Below are positions 35,101-42,302 of a stretch of 64,000 bases of DNA, one piece after another. Origin of the DNA: CAYXRK01 sp964467615 (lineage in GTDB: Bacteria > Hydrogenedentota > Hydrogenedentia > Hydrogenedentales > GCA-2746185); NCBI GenBank assembly GCA_964467615.1, contig CAYXRK010000001.1:1-64000 (forward strand), read 5' to 3'. The notes under the pieces are model-generated. The model ran no database searches. It saw only the letters and a list, made by a program, of their open reading frames with translations, and was not told the DNA's origin. The stretch's first letter is position 1. Each line of letters opens with the position of its first letter. Both the position numbers and the translations under genes were made by a program.

Positions 35101-35352
35101 CGCTCGTCTATTCGTCAAGCCAAAGCAAAGCGATTGCCCGGCATCGCTTACGAAAACTTGTAAACCGGGGTCGCGATCACTATCCGGCTTACTCTTGCTC
35201 GTGATGAGGGCCTGGATGTGCTCCACGGTCTCCGGAGAGAAATATTGTTCTCCGGTTTCGCGGCACACGCGCGCTGGCACTTGCTCGATGAGGACGAACT
35301 CACCGTCTTGCTCGAGCGCGTAGGTCACGTGGGTTTCGACGATGGTTTTCAT
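34945..35352 (-). pseudogene. MqsA/YgiT-like antitoxin with lost stop codon
   Basis: From ATG 35352 the frame reads MKTIVETHVTYALEQDGEFV, then LIEQVPARVCRETGEQYFSP and ETVEHIQALI, which matches the short MqsA-family antitoxin variant lacking the first zinc CxxC. Family members end soon after this; here the frame runs on through KSKPDSDRDPGLQVFV into 156 bases antisense to the preceding gene. The C-terminus is therefore probably not native and the gene may be decaying. Confidence 0.5.
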
Positions 35353-35495
35353 TCCTTCACTCCGTAAACCTGCTCGCGTGAGGTATCCGTGGAATTTTCC
35401 GGCTTTCGTTTTCTGTATTGCACGCCGTCGAGATTCTTGAAGTCGGCATCCTGAATCCAAAGGGTCGCATCGTGGGCCCGGGCCGTGGCCAACAT
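35349..35495 (-). pseudogene. C-terminal fragment of a PIN-domain (VapC-like) toxin
   Basis: The frame reads MLATARAHDATLWIQDADFK, then NLDGVQYRKRKPE, the characteristic end of PIN toxins (small-residue helix, then TLW-x-QD-x-DF). The first two thirds of a PIN domain, with its acidic residues, are missing; an in-frame stop lies a few codons upstream. Its stop overlaps the antitoxin start (ATGA). Confidence 0.45.
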
Positions 35496-35519
35496 TGGAG
35501 ATACCTTTGCGGTTCCTGG

Positions 35520-35547
35520 TTGGATTCACCGGCCCTCGTGCTATAAT
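35520..35547 (+). promoter_or_regulatory. Sigma-70-like promoter of the ECF operon
   Basis: TTGGAT (35520-35525), a 16-bp spacer and TATAAT (35542-35547), some 60-85 bases before the sigma factor gene. The -10 is a perfect consensus. Confidence 0.5.
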
Positions 35548-35631
35548 TCGGCGAATTTCGCATCGGGAACTTTCCGTTTCGACGGGATATGAATAGGGTT
35601 ACTGACAGTGTCTAGCGGGGAGTCTAAGGTC

Positions 35632-36300
35632 ATGGCGGAAGGGTTGGCCGCGCGGCGCACGGCTGGGGGTGCGGTGTTGCGCGTCCTGGAACGGGACCAG
35701 CGTCTGTTCCGGGAATTGAAGGATGAAGATTTGATGCTGGAACACGCGGGCGGGTCGGAACCGGCGTATGAAGAGCTGGTCCGGCGCCACCAGAAGGGCG
35801 TGCTCAATTATATGTACCGGATGGTGCAGAACCGCCACGTGGCGGAGGAACTGACGCAGGACGTTTTCCTGGCGTTGGTGCGGAACGCGGTGCGGTATCA
35901 GCCGACGGCGAAGTTTACGACGTATTTGTACGCGATTGCCTCGAATATGGTCTCGAAGGAATGGTTGCGCAGGAAGCGTCGCCCGAAGGTGTTCAGCCTT
36001 TTCGGCTGGGCGAAGGAGGGCGACGAACCGGGCTTCAATCCCGTCGAGCATGCGGCGGATGCACGGGCCGATACGTTGGCGGCGTTTCGGCGCGGGGAAG
36101 TCTCCGAGGCGGTGAACGAGGCGTTGCAGCATCTGCCGGAACATCAGCGCGAAGCGTTCGTGTTGCGGCGTTTTGAGGACATGTCGTACGAAGATATCGC
36201 GCAAGTGACGCAAGTGCCGGTTGGGACGGCGAAATCGCGGGTAGTACGGGCTGAGCGGGCGCTGCGGCCGTTGCTAGAAGCGTTCCGGGAATACGTGTAG
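35632..36300 (+). CDS. ECF-type RNA polymerase sigma factor
   Basis: 222-residue sigma-70 family factor. Region 2 is YEELVRRHQKGVLNYMYRMV to FTTYLYAIASNMVSKEWLRR, including the ELTQDVFLAL core-binding helix. Region 4 is ALQHLPEHQREAFVLRRFED then MSYEDIAQVTQVPVGTAKSR. The linker is longer than average. GTG 35608 is an alternative start, but ATG 35632 has TAAGGT in front. An anti-sigma gene follows 6 bases later. Confidence 0.88.
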   Translation: MAEGLAARRTAGGAVLRVLERDQRLFRELKDEDLMLEHAGGSEPAYEELVRRHQKGVLNYMYRMVQNRHVAEELTQDVFLALVRNAVRYQPTAKFTTYLYAIASNMVSKEWLRRKRRPKVFSLFGWAKEGDEPGFNPVEHAADARADTLAAFRRGEVSEAVNEALQHLPEHQREAFVLRRFEDMSYEDIAQVTQVPVGTAKSRVVRAERALRPLLEAFREYV

Positions 36301-36306
36301 GCGGGT

Positions 36307-36984
36307 ATGACAAAAGAACATCCAAGCGAGGCGAGACTGTTTGAGTACGCCGAGGCGCTGCTCGATGGCGGGCCGTTGCCGAAGGCGTTGGGTGGGCACG
36401 TTGCGGCGTGTTCGGTGTGCCGCGCACGCGTCGAGTCGGTCCGTGCGTCGTTGGCCTACGCCGGGAACTCGCGAGAGCTCGAACCTTCGCGCGAGATGAC
36501 CGCGCGCATTCTCTTGACCGCAAGGAACGAGCGGCGCAGGAACGATGCGCGGGCAATGCGGCAGGTAGTATTGCGGCGGGCGTCGAAGGTCGCCGGCGTC
36601 GCCGCGTTTGCGATCGTTGCGACGTTGACGTACCGCTCGGTGATGAGCGCGCCGGCATTGGCACAGGCGCCGGCAATTGTAGAGCAGACCGCGGCAAGCA
36701 CCGTTGACTCAACGGTGTTCGCGGATCGGGTGGCGACGTTAAGCGCTTCGAGCGCGGAGGAGACGGTGCTGAGCGGGGCGGTGATGGCGTCATATTGGCA
36801 GCCGCGGCGGCCTTTGGAAAAGGCGCAGCTTCGCGCGGTAAAGGAACTCGAGGACGATATTTCGGAGGCGCTCGAGGCGGTGCAGGAGAACCCGGGGCTT
36901 GCTCGTGCGGCGAGCGTGGTGTCGAGCGCTCGGCAGCGGCGCGCGGACACGATGAAAGCGTTGTTCGTCGCGAGAAGTCTATAA
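36307..36984 (+). CDS. Anti-sigma factor, zinc-binding type
   Basis: 225-residue membrane protein. The N-terminal anti-sigma domain has the ZAS zinc motif HVAACSVC (His-x3-Cys-x2-Cys, about residues 31-38). A single membrane segment follows (VAGVAAFAIVATLTYRSVM, about 98-116). The periplasmic part ends with a helical region (LRAVKELEDDISEALEAVQE). It is expected to hold the upstream sigma factor until an envelope signal arrives. Confidence 0.8.
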   Translation: MTKEHPSEARLFEYAEALLDGGPLPKALGGHVAACSVCRARVESVRASLAYAGNSRELEPSREMTARILLTARNERRRNDARAMRQVVLRRASKVAGVAAFAIVATLTYRSVMSAPALAQAPAIVEQTAASTVDSTVFADRVATLSASSAEETVLSGAVMASYWQPRRPLEKAQLRAVKELEDDISEALEAVQENPGLARAASVVSSARQRRADTMKALFVARSL

Positions 36985-36991
36985 TCGCTGC

Positions 36992-39016
36992 ATGAGACAA
37001 CCGTGCGGGTCGAGGGCCAAGGCGGCGGTCTTGGCCTGTTTTGTTTGTTGGGGGTCGCTTGCGCAAGACGCGCCGCCTGCTGATCCGCCGCCCGTGCCCA
37101 CGGAAGCGCCGGCGCAAGAGCCTGCGCCACAGCCTTCGGCTGAAACACCCGCCGCAGTACCGCCGGCGGATATACCGGCGGAAACGCCTGCGCCGGAGGA
37201 ACTATCGGCGGCGGCGCCTGCACCAGCGCCGGTGGCGCCACTAGAGTCCCTTCCCTCGCCGGAAGAAACGCCTGCGCCCGCGGCGGTGGATTTCACAGGT
37301 CTGCTCACGTTTACGCGCACTTGGGAGCAGCAGTTTCCCGCGGCGGAACCACCGCGCATCGACGTGTCCCACAAGCATGGGCCGTTGCTGGTTCGGGTAT
37401 GGGACCAGCCGCTCGTGCGCGCCACGGCGACCATGACGGTTGGCGCTCTGGATCAGGCCGTGGCTCAGCAATTCGCTGATGCAATTATCGTTCAAGCCGA
37501 GCAGGAGGGCCCCCGGCTTCTGTTCGTTTCGACCTATCCGAGTGGGGACGGTACGCCCGCAATCGGGGCATACACGATGGAACTGTCGTTGGACGTTCCG
37601 AGAGCGTCGTCGCTGTCGGTGCGAAATGAATTCGGTGACACGAACGTGGTTGGGATAAACGGGCAATTGACGCTCAACTCCGTATTCGGCGCGGTCGAAT
37701 TGCGCAACATTGGCGGTGTAGCGCGGGTGTTTGCGAAGGGCGAGTTCCCGTTCGTGGCGCGCGGACTGTTGCAAGGGGGGACGTTTGTGCTGCGCGGATC
37801 CGCCGCAGTGTTTTCCGAGTACTCGGACGCGCTCGTAGTCCGGAGCACGTCGGGCGCCGTCGAGGTGCGTAACCCTGGGGCTGCGAGCGAGTTGGACGTC
37901 ACGGCGGATTTCTGCCCGGTGCACGTCTACGTGCCCGAGGGCGCAGCGCCGAGCCTGTACTTCGCCGCGCAGGAGGGCGCGATTGAATCCGAAATCGAAC
38001 TCGAGCGGGACGCATGGGGCACGAATCTTCTGGCGCGTAAGTTGATCGACACGGCGACGCAGCGCATCACGGTGCATTCGTCGTTTGAAAAGATTTACGT
38101 CCATCAGGAAAGCGCGCAACCTGCCCCCGCGCCCGTGGTCAACGAAAGCGCGCAGAGCGTGCAGGAGCCCATCGGGCCGGTGGAGCTTCCGATCGCGGCG
38201 GACGGCGTGTTGCTGGTGCAGTCCGCCATCGGCGACGTCCGGGTCCAGGCCGGAGACGTTGCCACGGTAACGATTACGGCCGCGAAGCACGCGCGGCTCG
38301 GTGACATCGCGCAAGCCCCGGCCGCGCTGGCGCTGTTGGGCTTCGAAACGGGCCAGGCCGCGGACGGCGCGCTGACTGTAACGACCAGTGTTGGCGAAGG
38401 CATGGCGCAGTTGACGGCGAGCGACTACCGGATCGATTTGCAGATCGTGTGTCCGCGGACGATAACGGTGCGCCTGAAATGCGAAGAGGGGCACACGAAC
38501 GTTTCGGGTACCGCGGGCGCCGTCGTGGTCGAGCAGGGGCGCGGACTCGTCGAGATCACGGACACGAAGGGAAGCCTGGACTTGTCGAGCCGGCTTGGCG
38601 ACGTTACCGTGGTCAATTCGGCTGGCCCCGTCGCCCTACGCGCTACCGCCGGTACGGTTTCACTGCGGGAGGTATTGGCCTCCGCTGAAGTGCGGTGCGC
38701 TGCGGGCACTATCGTCGTGGACACACCCAGGGCGGGTCTGTTGGCCGCCGCGCAGAAGGGCGACGTGCGCGTGATCGCGGCAGCAGGTATCTTCGGCGAT
38801 TTCGACATCAAGACCGAGGACGGCAGCATAAACGTTCTCGCTCCGGAAGTCCCCAATGCCAACTTTCACTTGAGCACGTACGGCGGCAGCGTGCACAGCC
38901 GCCTTCCGATATCCGGCACCCAGGTCGGGGACGTGCAGTCGTTTCAAACCGAGCCAATCAGCGATGCGCCCCGCGTGTTCCTCGAAGCCAAGCGCGGAAA
39001 TATCTACCTCGACTGA
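36992..39016 (+). CDS. Exported DUF4097-like beta-helix protein
   Basis: 674-residue protein. After a signal peptide (MRQPCGSRAKAAVLACFVCW) comes a 75-residue Pro/Ala/Glu linker. The body has two blocks of short beta repeats of the type SVRNEFGDTNVVGINGQLTL and LNSVFGAVELRNIGGV, as in DUF4097 adhesin-like proteins; the second block starts near residue 400 (VQSAIGDVRVQAGDVATVTI). It begins 7 bases after the anti-sigma stop, so this is the third gene of an ECF operon and probably part of the envelope response. Confidence 0.7.
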   Translation: MRQPCGSRAKAAVLACFVCWGSLAQDAPPADPPPVPTEAPAQEPAPQPSAETPAAVPPADIPAETPAPEELSAAAPAPAPVAPLESLPSPEETPAPAAVDFTGLLTFTRTWEQQFPAAEPPRIDVSHKHGPLLVRVWDQPLVRATATMTVGALDQAVAQQFADAIIVQAEQEGPRLLFVSTYPSGDGTPAIGAYTMELSLDVPRASSLSVRNEFGDTNVVGINGQLTLNSVFGAVELRNIGGVARVFAKGEFPFVARGLLQGGTFVLRGSAAVFSEYSDALVVRSTSGAVEVRNPGAASELDVTADFCPVHVYVPEGAAPSLYFAAQEGAIESEIELERDAWGTNLLARKLIDTATQRITVHSSFEKIYVHQESAQPAPAPVVNESAQSVQEPIGPVELPIAADGVLLVQSAIGDVRVQAGDVATVTITAAKHARLGDIAQAPAALALLGFETGQAADGALTVTTSVGEGMAQLTASDYRIDLQIVCPRTITVRLKCEEGHTNVSGTAGAVVVEQGRGLVEITDTKGSLDLSSRLGDVTVVNSAGPVALRATAGTVSLREVLASAEVRCAAGTIVVDTPRAGLLAAAQKGDVRVIAAAGIFGDFDIKTEDGSINVLAPEVPNANFHLSTYGGSVHSRLPISGTQVGDVQSFQTEPISDAPRVFLEAKRGNIYLD

Positions 39017-39088
39017 CGTAGAATTGGCGTCGTTGTTTGTGTGACGCCCCTCGGTTTGTCGAGCCGATCATTGAAGGGAGCGAGTACG

Positions 39089-39417
39089 ATGCTACACATG
39101 GCGCGCCCGGCCCATCCGGGACAATTCGTGAGGATGGAAGTGATCGGACCGCTCGGCCTCACCGTTACCGAAGCCGCTAAAGTCCTTGGCGTGACGCAGC
39201 CCGCGCTTTCCGCTCTGCTCAACGCGCGCGCGGCGATTTCTCCGGAAATGGCGCTGAGGATAGAACTGGCCTTCGGCCCCCAATGGATACGCTTCTCCGC
39301 ATGCAGGCGGCTTACTCGGCGGCGAAAGTAAGGAACGACTCCAAACATATCAAGGTTAAGCGATACGTCGCGCGGGCCGGCAGCCGAGGGCGGCCGCCCC
39401 CCACTCGCTCGGCGTAA
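39089..39417 (+). pseudogene. HigA-family antitoxin gene with frameshift
   Basis: From ATG 39089 (GAAGGGAG upstream) the frame reads MLHMARPAHPGQFVRMEVI, then GLTVTEAAKVLGVTQPALSA, a HigA HTH. Homology then breaks: after IELAFG the original frame reads PQWIRFSACRR, while another frame reads MDTLLRMQAAYSAAKVRN to KHIKVKRYVARAG, the expected HigA C-terminus. The switch is at about 39278-39284 near a CCCCC run, consistent with one lost base. Both pieces together give a normal HigA length. No HigB toxin is adjacent. Confidence 0.65.
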
Positions 39418-39495
39418 CGCGCGACGCTATGCTTTGTTGGTAGGAAGAATTCAGCGTATGATGTTTAGCGGACATGTGCCTCGGAGGATCGGACC

Positions 39496-40071
39496 ATGAG
39501 ATTGTCGGCGATGCTTATTGCATTCGTGTTGTTCACCGCGCCGGTAACGTCGTTCGCGCAAGGTGCCCCCATGCCGGAAGAGAACACCGGGCCGAAAGTC
39601 GGCGCGAAGGCGCCGGAGTTCACACTCAAGGACCAGAACGGCGCGGACCGAGTGCTCGCCGACTTCCTCAAGGAAGGCAAGGTCGCGCTGGTGTTCTACC
39701 GATCGGCGGACTGGTGACCGTACTGCAAAAAGCAACTGGTCGAGTTGCAACAACGTTCGGAAGAGTTGAAGGCCGCTGGAATCGTCGTCGTTGGAATAAG
39801 CTACGATTCGGTCGACGTATTGAAAAAATTCTCGGATGCGAACAAAATTTCGCTTCCACTTTTGTCAGATGAAGGCAGCAAGACGATTGATGCGTTCGGC
39901 ATCCGTAACAAGGAGATGGCCGGGAAGGGCAAGTTCGACGGCATCCCGTATCCGGGCACGTACGTGTTGGACGCAAAAGGCGTCGTGCGGGCGAAGTTGT
40001 TCATCGAGAAGTATCAGGAGCGGCATCCGGTGGACGCGTTAATCGAGGCCGCGAAGACGATAGGCGAATAA
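39496..40071 (+). CDS. Selenocysteine-containing peroxiredoxin/thioredoxin-fold protein (UxxC)
   Basis: 191-residue exported redoxin of the AhpC/TSA type. A signal peptide (MRLSAMLIAFVLFTAPVTSF) is followed by VGAKAPEFTLKDQNGADRVL. The redox site is FYRSADW-U-PYCKKQL, where U is the in-frame TGA at 39715-39717; Cys77 is the partner. The same frame continues without a break through VVGISYDSVDVLKKFSD and GIPYPGTYVLDAKGVVRAKL to the stop at 40071. Cys homologs have DWCPYC here. A SECIS-like hairpin follows the TGA. ATG 39496 has CGGAGG upstream. It precedes a haem c/copper protein by 40 bases. Confidence 0.85.
39732..39748 (+). promoter_or_regulatory. Bacterial SECIS-like hairpin
   Basis: GCAACT-GGTCG-AGTTGC is a perfect 6-bp stem with a GGUCG loop, and the loop starts 21 nt after the TGA codon. 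Bacterial SECIS elements need a small apical loop with an early G and U (E. coli fdhF has GGUCU) at about this distance for SelB binding. Confidence 0.8.
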
Positions 40072-40111
40072 TAGTCCAGCGTTGCTGGTTACAAAACGGG
40101 AGGTACGGGAA

Positions 40112-41458
40112 ATGAACGCAAGTTGGAGAATAGTGGTAGGGCTGGCGGCGTGCGCGCCGTTGGCGTTGGCCGACGCCACGCCCTCGCAGCAGGTAACGTG
40201 GGCGAAGGACGTGATGCCGATCGTCCAGGAGAATTGCCAGGGGTGCCATCGCCCCGGGCAGATCGGGCCATTCTCGCTGATGAGCTTCGACGAGGCGAGG
40301 CCTTGGGCGAAATCAATCAAGCAGAAGGTGTCGGCACGGCAGATGCCGCCGTACTTCGCGGATCCGGCGTCGCTGCCGATGAAGGGCGACTTGAACTTGT
40401 CGCAAGGCGAGATGGACACGTTCGCCGCGTGGGTGGATCAGGGCGCCAAGTTAGGCAACGAAGCGGACCTACCCGCGCCGAGGAAGTTCGAGACCTTCGA
40501 GGGCGGCTGGCAACTGAAAAAGCCGGACGTGGTCATGCAGATGCCCGAACCGTTTGGTGTCGGCGCGGGCCAGGACGATTTGTATCAGTGCTTCAGCGTG
40601 CCGTTCGGACTGGACCAGGACGTATGGCTAAAGGGCGTCGAATTCAAGCCGGACAACACGAAGGTCGTCCACCATTTCATCCTGTTTGAGGACAAGTCTG
40701 GCAAGTTCAAGGAATACGACGCCGAGACACCCGAACCAGGCTGCGAATGCGCCGACATGGAAAAGGTGTTGCAGGGCACGAGCATGATCAAGATGTGGGC
40801 CCCTGCGAACGTGCAGCCGTTTCCGCCGGTTGGCGTGGCGCAGCGCGTCCTGAAGGGCAGCAACCTGATCCTTCAAGTTCACTACCACAACGTCACCGGC
40901 GAGGACCAATCAGACCAATCGAGTTTCGCGTTTCACTTGGCGCAGCCGGGCGAAACGATCATGAAGGAAATCCGGGGCCAGTTGGTCGTGCAGCCGAACT
41001 TGAACATCAAGGCCGGCGATCCCGCGTCCAAATTTCAGGCGACGTACAAGACGCCGAAGGACATCACGCTATTTTCGTCGGGCGTACACATGCACTACCG
41101 CGGCAAGGACATGGGCATGTGGGCGAAGCGTCCCGGAGATACAGACGAAACGACGATCGTCTGGGTGCCGCGTTACGATTTCAACTGGCAGCTTACGTAT
41201 GAGTTCACGCAGCCGTGGAAAGCGCCCGCGGGGACCGAGTTCACGATGCGGTGCACGTTCGATAACTCAGCGAACAACCCATTCAACCCAGACCCAACGG
41301 TGGACGTGCATTGGGGCCTGTACAGCACGCAGGAGATGGCGTTCTCCGGATATTCGTACACACTTGATGAAGAGGCATTGAACATCACGCCCGTGATGCC
41401 TGCGCCCGAAGTGCTCTCACGATTCTCCGGATCCACGAAGGCCGTATCAGGCGACTAA
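40112..41458 (+). CDS. Cytochrome c / copper type II monooxygenase-like fusion protein
   Basis: 448-residue exported protein. After a signal peptide (MNASWRIVVGLAACAPLALA) a haem c motif CQGCH (Cys42, Cys45, His46) lies in a small cytochrome-like domain. The C-terminal two thirds resemble ascorbate-dependent (PHM/DBM) monooxygenases: VVHHFILFED, LILQVHYHN and SGVHMHYRGKDMGM supply His and Met copper ligands. ATG 40112 follows GGGAGG. It lies 40 bases after the selenoprotein gene and is ended by a strong terminator, so the two probably form one operon. Confidence 0.75.
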   Translation: MNASWRIVVGLAACAPLALADATPSQQVTWAKDVMPIVQENCQGCHRPGQIGPFSLMSFDEARPWAKSIKQKVSARQMPPYFADPASLPMKGDLNLSQGEMDTFAAWVDQGAKLGNEADLPAPRKFETFEGGWQLKKPDVVMQMPEPFGVGAGQDDLYQCFSVPFGLDQDVWLKGVEFKPDNTKVVHHFILFEDKSGKFKEYDAETPEPGCECADMEKVLQGTSMIKMWAPANVQPFPPVGVAQRVLKGSNLILQVHYHNVTGEDQSDQSSFAFHLAQPGETIMKEIRGQLVVQPNLNIKAGDPASKFQATYKTPKDITLFSSGVHMHYRGKDMGMWAKRPGDTDETTIVWVPRYDFNWQLTYEFTQPWKAPAGTEFTMRCTFDNSANNPFNPDPTVDVHWGLYSTQEMAFSGYSYTLDEEALNITPVMPAPEVLSRFSGSTKAVSGD

Positions 41459-41480
41459 ACGCGACAACTTAGGCGATCCA

Positions 41481-41510
41481 AAGCCCGGCCGAACATGGCC
41501 GGGCTTTTCA
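41481..41510. terminator. Rho-independent terminator
   Basis: AAGCCCGGCC-GAACAT-GGCCGGGCTT is a perfect 10-bp stem with a 6-nt loop followed by TT. It sits between the convergent ends of the cytochrome/monooxygenase and inositol-phosphatase genes, and the A/T flanks let it serve both directions. Confidence 0.85.
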
Positions 41511-42302
41511 TTCTGCGACGAGGATATCGAGCGTTTGGCGATGAAGCGCGGCATTCGCCGACGCGACCACCGTCCCCCCGAGCATCGGTACATCCCCATA
41601 CAGATCGGTGACGACGCCGCCGGCGCGTACGATAATTGGGATGAGGGGAATGATGTCGTAGGGTTGGAGCATCGACTCGACGACGAGGTCGACCGTGCCG
41701 AGCGCGAGCAGGCAGTACGAGTAGCAGTCGCCGCCCCAGCGGTGCAGCCGGCAGCGGGTGCTTAGCTCTTCGTAGCGCCGCGCGAATTCAGGATCGATGA
41801 ACATCGTGTGGTGCGTGCTGTAGAGCACGGCGTCCGCGAGGGCGGCGTCCGCTCGGCACTGAAGGGGGGTGCGTTCGCTCAGATGATCAAGCCACGCGCC
41901 GCCGTGGTGCGCGGCGAAGGTCTCGCCCGTGAAGGGCTGGTGCATGATGCCGGCGGCGGGCTTGCCGTCGACAACGAGGCCGAGCAAGATCCCCCAGCAG
42001 GGCATGCCGGAGATGAACGCGCGGGTGCCGTCGATGGGATCGATGATCCAATACGTGTCGCCGCCACCGGTGTCGCCGTGTTCTTCGCCGACGATGCGGT
42101 GGTCCGGGAAACGTTGGCCGATGCGTTCGCGAATGAGCGTCTCGATTTCCGTGTCGGCCTTGGTGACGGGATCGTAGAACACGCCGGGGCGCTTGTCCTT
42201 CACGTCCATCGGTTTTCGGAAGTACCGGAGCGCGATGTCGCCGGCTTCGCGCACGGCGTCGAGCCCCACGGCAAGGCACTGTTCGATTTCGACGTGCGTC
42301 AT
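41508..42302 (-). CDS. Inositol monophosphatase-family phosphatase
   Basis: 264-residue Mg2+-dependent phosphatase. Metal ligands are in IVGEEHGD and YWIIDPIDGTRAFISG; a second Asp set is in LHRWGGDCYSY. The GGDCYSY and DPIDGTRAF spacing fits the HisN-type histidinol-phosphatase / IMPase group; the substrate is not certain. ATG 42302 overlaps the FGGY kinase stop by 4 bases (ATGA), so it is translationally coupled to the kinase and may act on the same pathway. Confidence 0.82.
   Translation of the reverse strand: MTHVEIEQCLAVGLDAVREAGDIALRYFRKPMDVKDKRPGVFYDPVTKADTEIETLIRERIGQRFPDHRIVGEEHGDTGGGDTYWIIDPIDGTRAFISGMPCWGILLGLVVDGKPAAGIMHQPFTGETFAAHHGGAWLDHLSERTPLQCRADAALADAVLYSTHHTMFIDPEFARRYEELSTRCRLHRWGGDCYSYCLLALGTVDLVVESMLQPYDIIPLIPIIVRAGGVVTDLYGDVPMLGGTVVASANAALHRQTLDILVAE

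Noticed and set aside
39496..39717. Reading the TGA at 39715 as a true stop, giving a 73-aa protein plus a separate 39745-40071 gene
   Set aside because: The frame is unchanged across the TGA, homology continues immediately (PYCKKQL), and a SECIS-type hairpin is present.
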